64,000 nt of DNA from Alteromonadaceae bacterium XY-R5 (lineage in GTDB: Bacteria; Pseudomonadota; Gammaproteobacteria; Enterobacterales; Alteromonadaceae). The position numbers and the translations under genes are program-made. Below are positions 36,240-45,600 of this stretch, piece after piece. A model generated the notes under the pieces. It had not been told where the DNA came from, did not search any database, and saw only the letters and a program-made list of their open reading frames with translations. The DNA is taken from assembly GCA_001660395.1 (NCBI GenBank), contig LXWE01000009.1, positions 62,001-126,000 on the forward strand. Direction: 5' to 3'. Each line of letters starts with the position of its first letter. Positions within the stretch are counted from its first letter, which is position 1.

Positions 36240-36892
36240 CCCAGCCGCGATTTGCAGATGCCATCAATGGCGTACCTTTAATCCCTATTATTCAGGCTGA
36301 TGACCCAGCTGACGGGGTGAATATTGCCAGAGCAATGGCCAAAGGCGGCATTACCAGTGTGGAAGTGGTGTTACGTACACCAAAAGCACTGGACTGTGTG
36401 CGCGCAATCCGCGCAGAAGTGGATGTGCAGGTAGGTGTAGGGACGTTACTGACACCTGAACATATTCGTCAGTCTATCGACGCGGGTGCTCAGTTTTTAG
36501 TGACCCCCGCCAGTAGCCCGACCATGCTGGCAGCTTTGCTTGGCTGTGGTATCCCGTTTATTCCGGGCGTGGGCTGTACATCCGATATTTTGAAAGCCTG
36601 GGAGCTGGGGATTCGCGAAATGAAATTCTTTCCGGCTGGCTTACTTGGCGGCGCGCCTATGCTTAAAGCCATTGGCTCGGTATTTCAGGATGTGAGTTTT
36701 TGCCCTACAGGCGGGGTCAGTGCAGACAACCTGCTAGATTTTCTGAGTCTGAAAAATGTGTTTGCCGCAGGGGGAAGTTGGTTAAGCCCAGCGTCTGCCG
36801 TGGCAGCAAAGGATTGGCAAGTGATTGAGAATCTGTGTCGCGAGGCGGTTACCCTGATCCAATCACAACATCTGGAAGGTAAAGTGGCATGA
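36236..36892 (+). CDS. eda: KDPG / 2-keto-4-hydroxyglutarate aldolase
   Basis: The 218-residue class I aldolase has the conserved VEVVLRTPKALD, VGVGTLLTPE, the Schiff-base Lys in REMKFFPAG (near 127-134) and CPTGGVSADN. It splits KDPG into pyruvate and glyceraldehyde-3-phosphate. It overlaps both neighbours by ATGA, which points to tight translational coupling with the reductase before it and KDG kinase after it. Confidence 0.94.
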   Translation: MTQPRFADAINGVPLIPIIQADDPADGVNIARAMAKGGITSVEVVLRTPKALDCVRAIRAEVDVQVGVGTLLTPEHIRQSIDAGAQFLVTPASSPTMLAALLGCGIPFIPGVGCTSDILKAWELGIREMKFFPAGLLGGAPMLKAIGSVFQDVSFCPTGGVSADNLLDFLSLKNVFAAGGSWLSPASAVAAKDWQVIENLCREAVTLIQSQHLEGKVA

Positions 36893-37821
36893 ATAAGCGG
36901 GTGTTTTTCGGCGAATGCATGGTGGAATTGGCACAAACTGCTCCAGGGCAGTATCAACAGACGTTTGCCGGAGACACCTTTAATAGCGCCATCTATTTGA
37001 AGCGATTAAATGGCCTGCAACAGGTTAGCTACCTGACCGCTGTAGGGCAAGACACCTTGAGTCAGGGTCTGTTGGACTTGATGCACGATGAAGGGCTGGA
37101 TACTGATCTGGTCCAGCGTTGCAGTGATCGCACCTTAGGCCTGTATATGGTGGCGACTGACGCCCGTGGTGAGCGCAGCTTCAGTTACTGGCGTGATCAA
37201 TCCGCCGCCAAACAGACGCTGTCATTATTGCAGCGTCAGGGCGGAGCTCAGCTGCTCAGTGGCACCGACAGCTTCTTCTTTTCCGGTATTTCCTTAGGGA
37301 TTTTATCGGACGAAGACAGACGTGAACTGATGGCGTTGCTGACTACCTTAAAAGGTCAGGGCTGTCAGATCATTTTTGACCCTAACTATCGTCCGCGTTT
37401 GTGGCAGTCACAGGAACAGGCCAAATACTGGACTGACAAAGCCTATGCGATGGCGGATTTGGCCTTTCCCGGTGGTGATGATCACCTGACGCTGTATGGT
37501 CACAACAGCGTGACCGATATTCTCAACCATGTTCAGGGATTGGGCGTTACTGAAATCGTGCTGAAAAATGGTATTGAGGGCGTACAGGTGGTTACACCTG
37601 GTAATCACTGCATTGTTCCTACCTTTCAGGTGGATACCGTGGTAGATACCACAGCGGCAGGCGATGCGTTTAACGGTGGCTATCTGGCTGCCCGCTTTGC
37701 TGGATTAAGCCCAGCTGACGCAGCGCAGCAAGGAGCTAAAACCGCGGCGTTTGTGCTTGGATTCCGCGGTGCTATCGTGCCAAGAGAAGCCTTTTTAACC
37801 CAGCAGCGCAAAGTTGTGTAA
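36889..37821 (+). CDS. kdgK: 2-keto-3-deoxygluconate kinase
   Basis: This is a 310-residue PfkB-family kinase. GDTFNSAIYLKRL near the start, IIFDPNYRPRLW in the middle and DTTAAGDAFNGGYLA (near 255-269, with the catalytic Asp) are typical of KdgK. It phosphorylates KDG, where the uxa and kdu branches join, to KDPG for the aldolase encoded just upstream. Confidence 0.94.
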   Translation: MNKRVFFGECMVELAQTAPGQYQQTFAGDTFNSAIYLKRLNGLQQVSYLTAVGQDTLSQGLLDLMHDEGLDTDLVQRCSDRTLGLYMVATDARGERSFSYWRDQSAAKQTLSLLQRQGGAQLLSGTDSFFFSGISLGILSDEDRRELMALLTTLKGQGCQIIFDPNYRPRLWQSQEQAKYWTDKAYAMADLAFPGGDDHLTLYGHNSVTDILNHVQGLGVTEIVLKNGIEGVQVVTPGNHCIVPTFQVDTVVDTTAAGDAFNGGYLAARFAGLSPADAAQQGAKTAAFVLGFRGAIVPREAFLTQQRKVV

Positions 37822-37854
37822 TGGCGTAAACCATTACCTTAGTGGGGAGTTATC

Positions 37855-39177
37855 ATGATGTGGTGGCGAGGGTTCTGGTCGCTGATAGCCAGTTTGATGT
37901 TCAGTTCTGCAATGGCTGAACCCCAGTTGGCCTTCCCTGGTGCCGAAGGCTTTGGCAAATATACTCAGGGGGGCCGAGGTGGTCAGGTATATGTGGTCAC
38001 CAGCCTTAACGATGATGCCAGGCATCCACAACCTGGTACTCTGCGCCATGCTGTGAAGCAGAAGGGCCATCGAATTGTGGTATTTGCTGTCTCCGGCGTA
38101 ATTCAGCTTGAAAAACCTCTGGAAATAAAAGAAGACTTTATTACGCTTGCTGGTCAAACTTCTCCCGGAGGGATAGTGATCAGCGGGGCGCAGACGTCAA
38201 TTTCGGCCAGTCAGGTGATTATTCGTTACTTGCGTTTTCGTCCCGGTAAAGATCAGGGTGAAGGTGATGCCCTTAATGGGCGCAATCAGTCAAATATCAT
38301 CGTTGATCATTGCTCCATGAGTTGGTCGAACGATGAAGTGGCATCATTTTATAATAACCGCAACTTCACCCTGCAATATTCCATCATTGCCGAAAGCCTG
38401 AACAACGCTGGACACTCCAAAGGTGAGCATGGCTACGGTGGCATTTGGGGCGGGGCGAATGCCAGCTTTGTGCATAATGTCATAGCCCATCATCACAGCC
38501 GTAATCCACGTATTAATGGCTATCGCCTCAAGCCCCCGTATCCGCAGTCGGATGAACTAACGGACGTTCGTTATAACGTCATTTATAACTGGGGAGATAA
38601 CAGCGGTTATGGCGGTGAAGGCGGCCGTTTTAATCTGGTGGATAATTACTTTAAACCCGGGCCAGCCAGCAAACCCAAGCGTTTTTTTCAGCTCTGGTAC
38701 GACGATTCGTTGCCAGCATCACGGGCATATATTCATGGCAATCTGATGGCCGGAAATGACCTGCTTAGTGACGATAATCGTCTGGGTATCGAGGTGAAAA
38801 ATCAGAAAAAGCTGAGTCCCGAACAGGTGGCTAACTACTTTGCTATCAGTCTGGTGACTCAGGCGTTGGGCGAGGTTAATGGTTTGCAACCGATTTCCTC
38901 CGCGCAGGAGGCTTATCAGACCCTGATACTTCAGGCTGAGGTGGGGGCTAATCGCAATGGCCGGGGTAAGTTTCAGGATTCCGTGGACCATCGGGTGCTT
39001 GAAGATATTCGCCAAGGGACGGTGCGCAGCGACAACGGCATTATCGATGCTGAGACAGAGGTGATCTCTGACTGGTCGGTTTATGCGCAGGAATTCAATA
39101 CAGATTATGGACAGAATCAGCTACCAGATACGCCCGATGCAGTATCGAGTTGGCTGGATAGGCTAGGCGCTTTCTGA
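37855..39177 (+). CDS. PL1 family pectate lyase, exported
   Basis: The 440-residue protein has a signal peptide (LIASLMFSSAMA) without a lipobox. The mature part begins LAFPGAEGFGKYTQGGRGGQVYVVT, typical of bacterial PL1 lyases. The beta-helix contains NIIVDHCSMSWSNDE (near 143-157, the calcium-binding region) and HHHSRNPRINGYR with the catalytic Arg (near 217). It cleaves polygalacturonate by beta-elimination, giving the unsaturated ends used by GH105 and KduI. It follows kdgK by 33 bp (GGGGAG before the start) and ends the operon. Confidence 0.92.
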   Translation: MMWWRGFWSLIASLMFSSAMAEPQLAFPGAEGFGKYTQGGRGGQVYVVTSLNDDARHPQPGTLRHAVKQKGHRIVVFAVSGVIQLEKPLEIKEDFITLAGQTSPGGIVISGAQTSISASQVIIRYLRFRPGKDQGEGDALNGRNQSNIIVDHCSMSWSNDEVASFYNNRNFTLQYSIIAESLNNAGHSKGEHGYGGIWGGANASFVHNVIAHHHSRNPRINGYRLKPPYPQSDELTDVRYNVIYNWGDNSGYGGEGGRFNLVDNYFKPGPASKPKRFFQLWYDDSLPASRAYIHGNLMAGNDLLSDDNRLGIEVKNQKKLSPEQVANYFAISLVTQALGEVNGLQPISSAQEAYQTLILQAEVGANRNGRGKFQDSVDHRVLEDIRQGTVRSDNGIIDAETEVISDWSVYAQEFNTDYGQNQLPDTPDAVSSWLDRLGAF

Positions 39178-39245
39178 TGTGTCTGATTTGGTAAATATTC
39201 TGGTCTGATGCTAATCTGGCTCAGTCTTTTCTAATAATGTGCCTA

Positions 39246-39271
39246 ACGCCCCGTTTTTTTGGGGCGTTTTT
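39246..39271 (+). terminator. Terminator of the uxa-eda-kdgK-PL1 operon
   Basis: ACGCCCC, a G plus seven T loop, and GGGGCGT followed by TTTT form a strong Rho-independent terminator 70 bp after the pectate lyase stop. Confidence 0.85.
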
Positions 39272-39413
39272 GTGTGTATTTTGTAAATAAAGAGACAACC
39301 TGCCGACATGTGAAAAGGCCGTTTGAGAGTTAAGTCTTTATTCCTATTGGTGCATTCTGACTTGGTTGGATTTGTTCACAATTTAATAATTTGAATATTC
39401 TGTTTACATTTGT

Positions 39414-39443
39414 TTGACAACTTAATTCTGCTCTGTCTACTAT
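39414..39443 (+). promoter_or_regulatory. Promoter of the second TonB receptor
   Basis: TTGACA (39414-39419), 18 bases and TACTAT (39438-39443) make a plausible sigma-70 promoter. The operator palindrome starts at the very next base. The same spacer and operator position are seen at 30252-30294. The rest of the 395-bp gap from 39178 holds the preceding terminator and no gene. Confidence 0.7.
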
Positions 39444-39457
39444 TGCCACCGGTGGCA
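39444..39457. promoter_or_regulatory. Candidate LacI-family operator (site E)
   Basis: TGCCACCGGTGGCA is a perfect palindrome immediately downstream of the -10-like TACTAT and 117 bp before the receptor start. Confidence 0.85.
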
Positions 39458-39573
39458 TTGGTTAGATTAAGTATCCTTAGGTGTTTTGCCACTGACCACC
39501 CTGTTTGTTGTGCCCTACCACAACAGACCCATGCTTTTTGTGGAATATAACGATAAAAGCCAGGAGAGACGTC

Positions 39574-42540
39574 GTGATAAAACCGTTTCAGTTGAAGACC
39601 TTAGTGGTGGCAGTAGCGTTAGCGCTTCCCACCTGGGCGCAGCAGAATAATGAGACGCAGGAAACTACTCAGCCTGCTCAAGCAGGTTCACAAGAAAATG
39701 CCACCGGGGGCGAAAGTGATGATCTGGAGATCATTCAGGTTAAAGGGGTCAAGCAGGCGGACCTGAAAGCCCGTGATCTTGAACGTTTAAAGAATGGCCT
39801 GAGCTCGGTAATTGCCACCGATGATTTAGGCAACTTCGTCGATCAGAATGTGGCGGAATCTTTGCGCCGTTTACCCGGTGTAACCTTACAGCGCAGCGAG
39901 GGTGAGGGTAAATACGTGACGGTACGGGGTTTGGGGCCAAACTTCGTTTCCGTAAACATGAATGGTGCAGAAATGTCTGGTGCGGGGGACGAACGCAAAG
40001 TAGGTCTGGATGCCTTGCCGTCAGATATTCTTGGCACCATTGAAGTACTTAAAACCCTTACCCCAGATCAAAACCTGAACTCTATCGGGGGAACGGTCAA
40101 TGTAAATGCGATTTCTGCCTTTGATCGCGGTAAAGACACATTAAAGATGAAAGTTCAGGATGCCTACAGCGATAAACGCGAAGAGCATTCTCCCAAAATC
40201 AGCCTGGATGGCACTCAATTCTTTATGGATGAGATGCTGGGTCTGGGTTTCGCTGTGTCTTACGAAGATCGTAAAACACAGGTTGATGAAACTCGCCATC
40301 ACAGTACCAATGAGATGAAGTTCTATCAGCAGGATTTTGACCTGGCTGATGAAGATATCACTGGACCTGAAATTCTGGCGCCATCGCAACTGGAGTATCG
40401 TCGCGAAATCGCTGATCGCACGCGTACAGCTGCAGCCCTTAATCTGGAATTCAAACCTTCAGAAAATGCCTATTACTACATTAAGGGCACTTACACCCAG
40501 TTTGACGATGGCGATTACGCCATGCGTGAATTCTATGATTTTCAGGATGCTGGCTCCGTCGGTAGTGGCGAAATTCTGTATGTGAACGGCGATACTAAAC
40601 AGTTCATCTTGTCTGATATTGACGTGTTTCATCAGTTTTTCCTGCAGGAAAGCAGCAATGAAACCAATACCTTCAGTGTTGGTGGCCGCAATATCTTTAA
40701 TGAAACCTGGGCTATCGATTATGAGTTCGCCCGGTCTAAGTCTGAAGAAGACTCCCGTGGCGACCGTCGGGTGCAATTCCGTGAGCGAGACCTGATTGTA
40801 TATGGCCATGGGGTGAAAGATGATATTTACGCCCGCGTGATGTCACCGCGTCAGGCTGCCGCCTTTGCGGGTTATGCCTATGAAGATGGCATGTTCGGTA
40901 CCTCCGGCAGTGGTGATGCATCAGATCTCAGCAATTTCCAGTTCGATAACCTGTTTCTCGAAGGCGGAATGCGCACCGATGATTTGAAAAGTTATAAATT
41001 CAACCTGCAAAAAGACATCTACAACTCGTTTATCAACTACGTCAAAGTGGGTGGCTTAATAACGCAGCGTGAACATGTGAATGACAAAGATCGCTGGAGC
41101 TTCGACCCGTCCTCCGATGATTGTAGTGATGATACCTGTGTCGAAGTCGTAAACTCGACCTTGGCGGATTACGATACTTCGTATCCGAAAGACAGTAACT
41201 TCCAGTATCCGTTTGTGAGCATGGCCACGGTGGACTACATGGTCGATGCTACCCGTCAGACTGTAGAAAGTGCCACTGACGGTGAGACTTCCATCGAAAG
41301 TACCAAAGGTGATTACACCATCACTGAAGATACCAAAGCCTGGTATGCGATGGCTGAAATTCCTTTGGGTGAAGATGCAACACTGATCACCGGGGTTCGC
41401 TGGGTAGAAACAGAGTTTTCATCGACCGGTTACATGTCATTAGAGAATGATGACTTTGAATTCAACGGTGCGGGGAGTGGTGCTCTGGATATTGCCATCC
41501 CATTGCCAGAAGCAACCAATACCTACAGTGAGTTTTTCCCTAGTGCACACCTGCGTTGGGAGCCAGAAGAAAATGTCCTGGTGCGCGGTGCCGTGTGGAC
41601 CAGCTTTACCCGCCCATCGTTCAAACAGGCGCGCGCCTACGCCACCTTTGATGCGGATATTGAGTTATGTGCTCCTAGTACTGAAGGTTCATACAGCGGC
41701 GAATGTGATGATGCCCAAAATGGTGCCAGCGTCAGCGCCTTACAGGATTATCTGCTAGCGTCGGACAACGCCCTGGATGTGGGTAACCCGAATCTGGTGG
41801 CGATGACCTCCATTAACTACGATGCCTCCATTGGCTGGTATCCGACAGAAAACCTGTTTATGGAAGCGGCGGTATTCTACAAAGACATTGATAACTTCAT
41901 TGTGGATGTAAATGGCGTCTCCATGTCGCTGGAAGACCTGCCTTTAACGCTGCCGGTGAATCAGGTCACCGAATTTGTCATCCCTCAGGATCTGGTGCTG
42001 GATGAAATTAATATCACCCTTAACGGTGACAAGGCCAAGGTCTACGGGATTGAGCTGAGCTTTAGCCAGTACTTTGAAAATGGTTTGTTTGTGCAGTCAA
42101 ATGCGACCTTCCTCGACAGTAAAGCCCATCTCGACGAAACCATTCGTAACGACAGCATTAAACTGCCGGATCAGGCAGATACCACGGTTAACCTGACCCT
42201 GGGCTGGGAAAATGACGTCTTTTCGGTACGTTTAATCGGCAACTACCGCTCTGAGATTCTGGAGCAAATCGGTTCCTGCCCGGATGGCGTTGCGCTGTCG
42301 GATGTAACGTCATGTAAAACCTGGTCTGATCAATATCAGGATGGCTATACCAACCTCGATCTGAAGCTGAAATACGACCTGACCAAAAACATCCAGGTGT
42401 ACTTTGATGCCATTAACCTGACGGAGTCGGAAGACCTGCGTTACTTCCAGGGTAACGAATACAGTGGTGGCAACATTCTTTATCAGAAAGAGGTTTATGG
42501 GCGTAGCTTCCAGCTTGGTACCAGCATCAAGTTTTACTAA
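39574..42540 (+). CDS. TonB-dependent receptor, carbohydrate-uptake type (second)
   Basis: The protein is 988 residues from GTG 39574, chosen over an earlier ATG at 39505 because AGGAGA lies 8 bases upstream and a signal peptide (LKTLVVAVALALPTWAQ) follows. The plug shows DDLGNFVDQNVAESLRRLPGVTLQR and KYVTVRGLGPNFVSVNMNG. The barrel ends GRSFQLGTSIKFY. It is longer than the receptor at 9200 and only distantly alike outside the plug, so the two may take up different pectin fragments. It is followed by the giant CE8-PL1 lipoprotein and the CE12 gene in the same direction. Confidence 0.92.
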   Translation: MIKPFQLKTLVVAVALALPTWAQQNNETQETTQPAQAGSQENATGGESDDLEIIQVKGVKQADLKARDLERLKNGLSSVIATDDLGNFVDQNVAESLRRLPGVTLQRSEGEGKYVTVRGLGPNFVSVNMNGAEMSGAGDERKVGLDALPSDILGTIEVLKTLTPDQNLNSIGGTVNVNAISAFDRGKDTLKMKVQDAYSDKREEHSPKISLDGTQFFMDEMLGLGFAVSYEDRKTQVDETRHHSTNEMKFYQQDFDLADEDITGPEILAPSQLEYRREIADRTRTAAALNLEFKPSENAYYYIKGTYTQFDDGDYAMREFYDFQDAGSVGSGEILYVNGDTKQFILSDIDVFHQFFLQESSNETNTFSVGGRNIFNETWAIDYEFARSKSEEDSRGDRRVQFRERDLIVYGHGVKDDIYARVMSPRQAAAFAGYAYEDGMFGTSGSGDASDLSNFQFDNLFLEGGMRTDDLKSYKFNLQKDIYNSFINYVKVGGLITQREHVNDKDRWSFDPSSDDCSDDTCVEVVNSTLADYDTSYPKDSNFQYPFVSMATVDYMVDATRQTVESATDGETSIESTKGDYTITEDTKAWYAMAEIPLGEDATLITGVRWVETEFSSTGYMSLENDDFEFNGAGSGALDIAIPLPEATNTYSEFFPSAHLRWEPEENVLVRGAVWTSFTRPSFKQARAYATFDADIELCAPSTEGSYSGECDDAQNGASVSALQDYLLASDNALDVGNPNLVAMTSINYDASIGWYPTENLFMEAAVFYKDIDNFIVDVNGVSMSLEDLPLTLPVNQVTEFVIPQDLVLDEINITLNGDKAKVYGIELSFSQYFENGLFVQSNATFLDSKAHLDETIRNDSIKLPDQADTTVNLTLGWENDVFSVRLIGNYRSEILEQIGSCPDGVALSDVTSCKTWSDQYQDGYTNLDLKLKYDLTKNIQVYFDAINLTESEDLRYFQGNEYSGGNILYQKEVYGRSFQLGTSIKFY

Positions 42541-42564
42541 CGCTTAAACCACTTAACAGCATGC

Positions 42565-42587
42565 AGCGGGGCTCGTTACGCCCCGCT
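42565..42587 (+). terminator. Weak terminator-like hairpin after the TonB receptor
   Basis: AGCGGGGC-TCGTTAC-GCCCCGCT is an 8-bp GC-rich stem 25 bases after the stop, but TTAAAAC rather than a T-run follows. It may only attenuate transcription into the next gene, or stabilise the receptor mRNA end. Confidence 0.45.
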
Positions 42588-42682
42588 TAAAACTATAACG
42601 AGACTGAGTGACCAGCCAATGCGCAAGCAGTATGGGAGCATTTTCTGGTCTGCCAAATTAGTTCATCCTTGGGAGAATAAGA

Positions 42683-45600
42683 ATGAACCTTTCGTACCTT
42701 GCAAACCGTATTGCCGTCGTATTAGGCGGTACCATGCTGGTAGCCAGTTGTGGCTTCGAGCAAACCATTAATGTTAAAGAATCACCTGATCCTGCACTGA
42801 CGGGGCAATTTGTTGATAGCCCAGTGCAGGGCCTGAGCTATAGCTCAGAGTCATTTAGCGGTAGCACCAATGAAAACGGTGAGTTTTCATATTACCGTGG
42901 TGACTTCATTACGTTTTCTATTGGTGAACTGGAATTCCCGGGGGCGGCAGTATCGGGTGTAATGACACCTATGGCCCTGTTCAGCGCCGATAATGTATTT
43001 AGTCAGCCGGTGGTGAACACGTTACGTTTACTCCAGGCGCTGGATACCGACGGTGACCCGTCGAACGGTATTACCATCAGTGACGATGCCGCTGCGGCGG
43101 CAACTATGTTGCTGGCCGACGGTGAAACTGCGGCTGATTTCTTCGCTCAGTCAGACGAAGATTTTGCTGCCGATGTTGAGGTTTGGTTACCGGCGGCGGG
43201 TGGAAGTGCCAGCCTGGTTTCAAGTGATGCTGCAATTGACCATTTCGTCAGCTATTTAGAAGACAGCCTGGGAACGCTGGTGGGAACCACCTTTGACCCA
43301 GACGTGATCACTGGCACTCTTTACCACAACTATCTGCAGGGCACGAATGTGGTGTCTGGCAGCGTAACCTTTACGCCCTCAGAAGATGACACCAGCATTG
43401 GTACGTATGTTTACAGCAGCAGTGATAGTGACAGCAGCGGTGAATACAGTTTTGCTTTTGGGCGTCGCGTTTTGGTGCTGACCTCAGGTGACGAAACGAC
43501 CTACCTGATTGCCCGCGCACTTGATACCGTTAGCAACGTCTACAGCCTATGTGTTGAAAGTGCGGGTGATCAAAGCCTGGTGAGTCTGGTCGAAGCCTGT
43601 GATGGCGACGATGATCCGAAAAACAGCTTATTGTCATTTAGCGAAGAGCAGGCAGCAGAAGATGTACTGGCACTGGAAGAGGCCGCGAGTAATATTCCGC
43701 CGGCCCTGTACGAAGAGTTCAATACGGATACATCAACCTTCTTTACCTCTACCTACAAGGATTTGTCTGATGATCTTGAAGACGATCCTATGTATTACAA
43801 AACAGGTGGTAGCCCGAGCATTGACGCAGAACTTGGCCAGATGACTCTGGAGGGCGACCGTTTCTCTATCGGTAATACCACGCCGGGTGTGCTGACCACT
43901 GCCAACGATACAGGCGGTTCAGGTGTCTTTAACCTGAGTCAGGGCTTTACCATCAGCTTTGATGTGGTGTCCCACAATGGTGGCGGTAACCTCAATGTCT
44001 ACGTGGATAATAACACCACTGGGCAAGACAACTCTGTGCATGGTGCGGCTTCTAAAATTATTGGTCTGGGCATTAATGATGACAATTTCCCGCAGGGAGA
44101 GCGTTTCAGCTATACCTATGAACCTGGCGCGGATGTAAATGGTAACGATCCAACAGCCGCAGATGCCAAAATTTTGGACTCAACCATCACTAACTCATTC
44201 TTTCAATTCCGCACTGACAGCAGCGGTCGTATTACGATTGATAATCTGAAAATTGAGACGATTGCAGAAGCTGTTGATCCAAGTGAAAACACAGGTGGAG
44301 AAACGGAGGAGCCTGAAGAACAGCTGGATATCCCAACTGTCGACTTGCCTTTGAGTTACGACTTTGCTGGCGTGACCGACGATATTTTCTCTACGGCATT
44401 TGCAGAAATCACGAATGCTGCCGGTGAAGCTGTGTCTATGCTGACCCGCACGGGGGGCTCGGTAACTGTGGTGGATTCCGGCCTGGAAATTGATGGTGGG
44501 CGCTTCACCTTGGGCGACAGTGAGCCTGGCACACTTACCACGGCTGCCGATACTACGACCACAGGTGTACTTGACCTGAGCCGCCCATACAAAGTGGTGA
44601 TGGACATTGTTTCTGCCACAGATAGCGAAGGCGGCAACAAGTTCCAGATTTATGTGGATAACAACACTTCAGGTTCAGCGAACTCCATTCATGCTGGTGA
44701 TTCCCGTATCTATAACGAGTTGGTATCGACACTGGTCGCAGGTACAACGCTGGAAGTCGAAGGTGAGGTCGGCACAGAAAACTCGTTTATTCAGTTACGG
44801 GTAGAAGATGGTGCGGTTGTGGTGATTAACAATCTGCGAATTGAGTATCTTGATGATGGTTCTATCTTCTCTTGTGCTGATGAGCCGGATCTGTACTTCT
44901 GTGATGACTTCAGCACAGGCACAACCGATAACTGGGAGTTGGTGGCACAACCAACCAACACCACAGGTGCGGTCGGTGAATTTGATATTCTTAACGATAA
45001 TGGCAACAAAGTACTGCGTTATACCGCAGGCAATGCAGGCGGCGAAATTCTGCGTATTACTGAAGCGGCCATGGCGAATATTCCAGATACTGCGGATTAT
45101 TTTGTCGAGGCACGTATCCGCCCGCGTCAAAACAGCACAACTGCCAACAAACAGTTATATATGATGGGCCGATATGCCAGTGAAGGTAACTGGTATGGTG
45201 GTGGTTTGAACGTGCAGAACTCTACCAGCAGTACTCGCGTTGAAGTAGCGGTTAGCACCGATGGTTCGGTTAGCCGTCCTGTCCAGGCTGCATACCCGAT
45301 TGAGCTTGGCACCCAGGGCGCATCGGATGATGGTGTCTGGTATCGCGTGCGTTTTGAAATGGATGGCTCTGACCTGACAGTGTATCTGGATGGCCAGAAC
45401 ATGGGCTCAGTCTCTGACAGCAGCTACACCACCAAAGGTTTGATCGGACTATTTACCAATAACCGTTCATTTGAGATTGACGACATTAAAGTCGGTAACC
45501 CGGATGTGAAACCGGTACAACTGACGCTGGACTACACAGATACCAGCTGGACCACAAGCACTACCAGCGACCCGCTCACTGTCTATGTGACAGCGGTGCA

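Noticed and set aside
39699-39712. TGCCACCGGGGGCG in the second TonB receptor gene
   Set aside because: Only the left half matches the operator and it lies within the coding region for the N-terminal linker.
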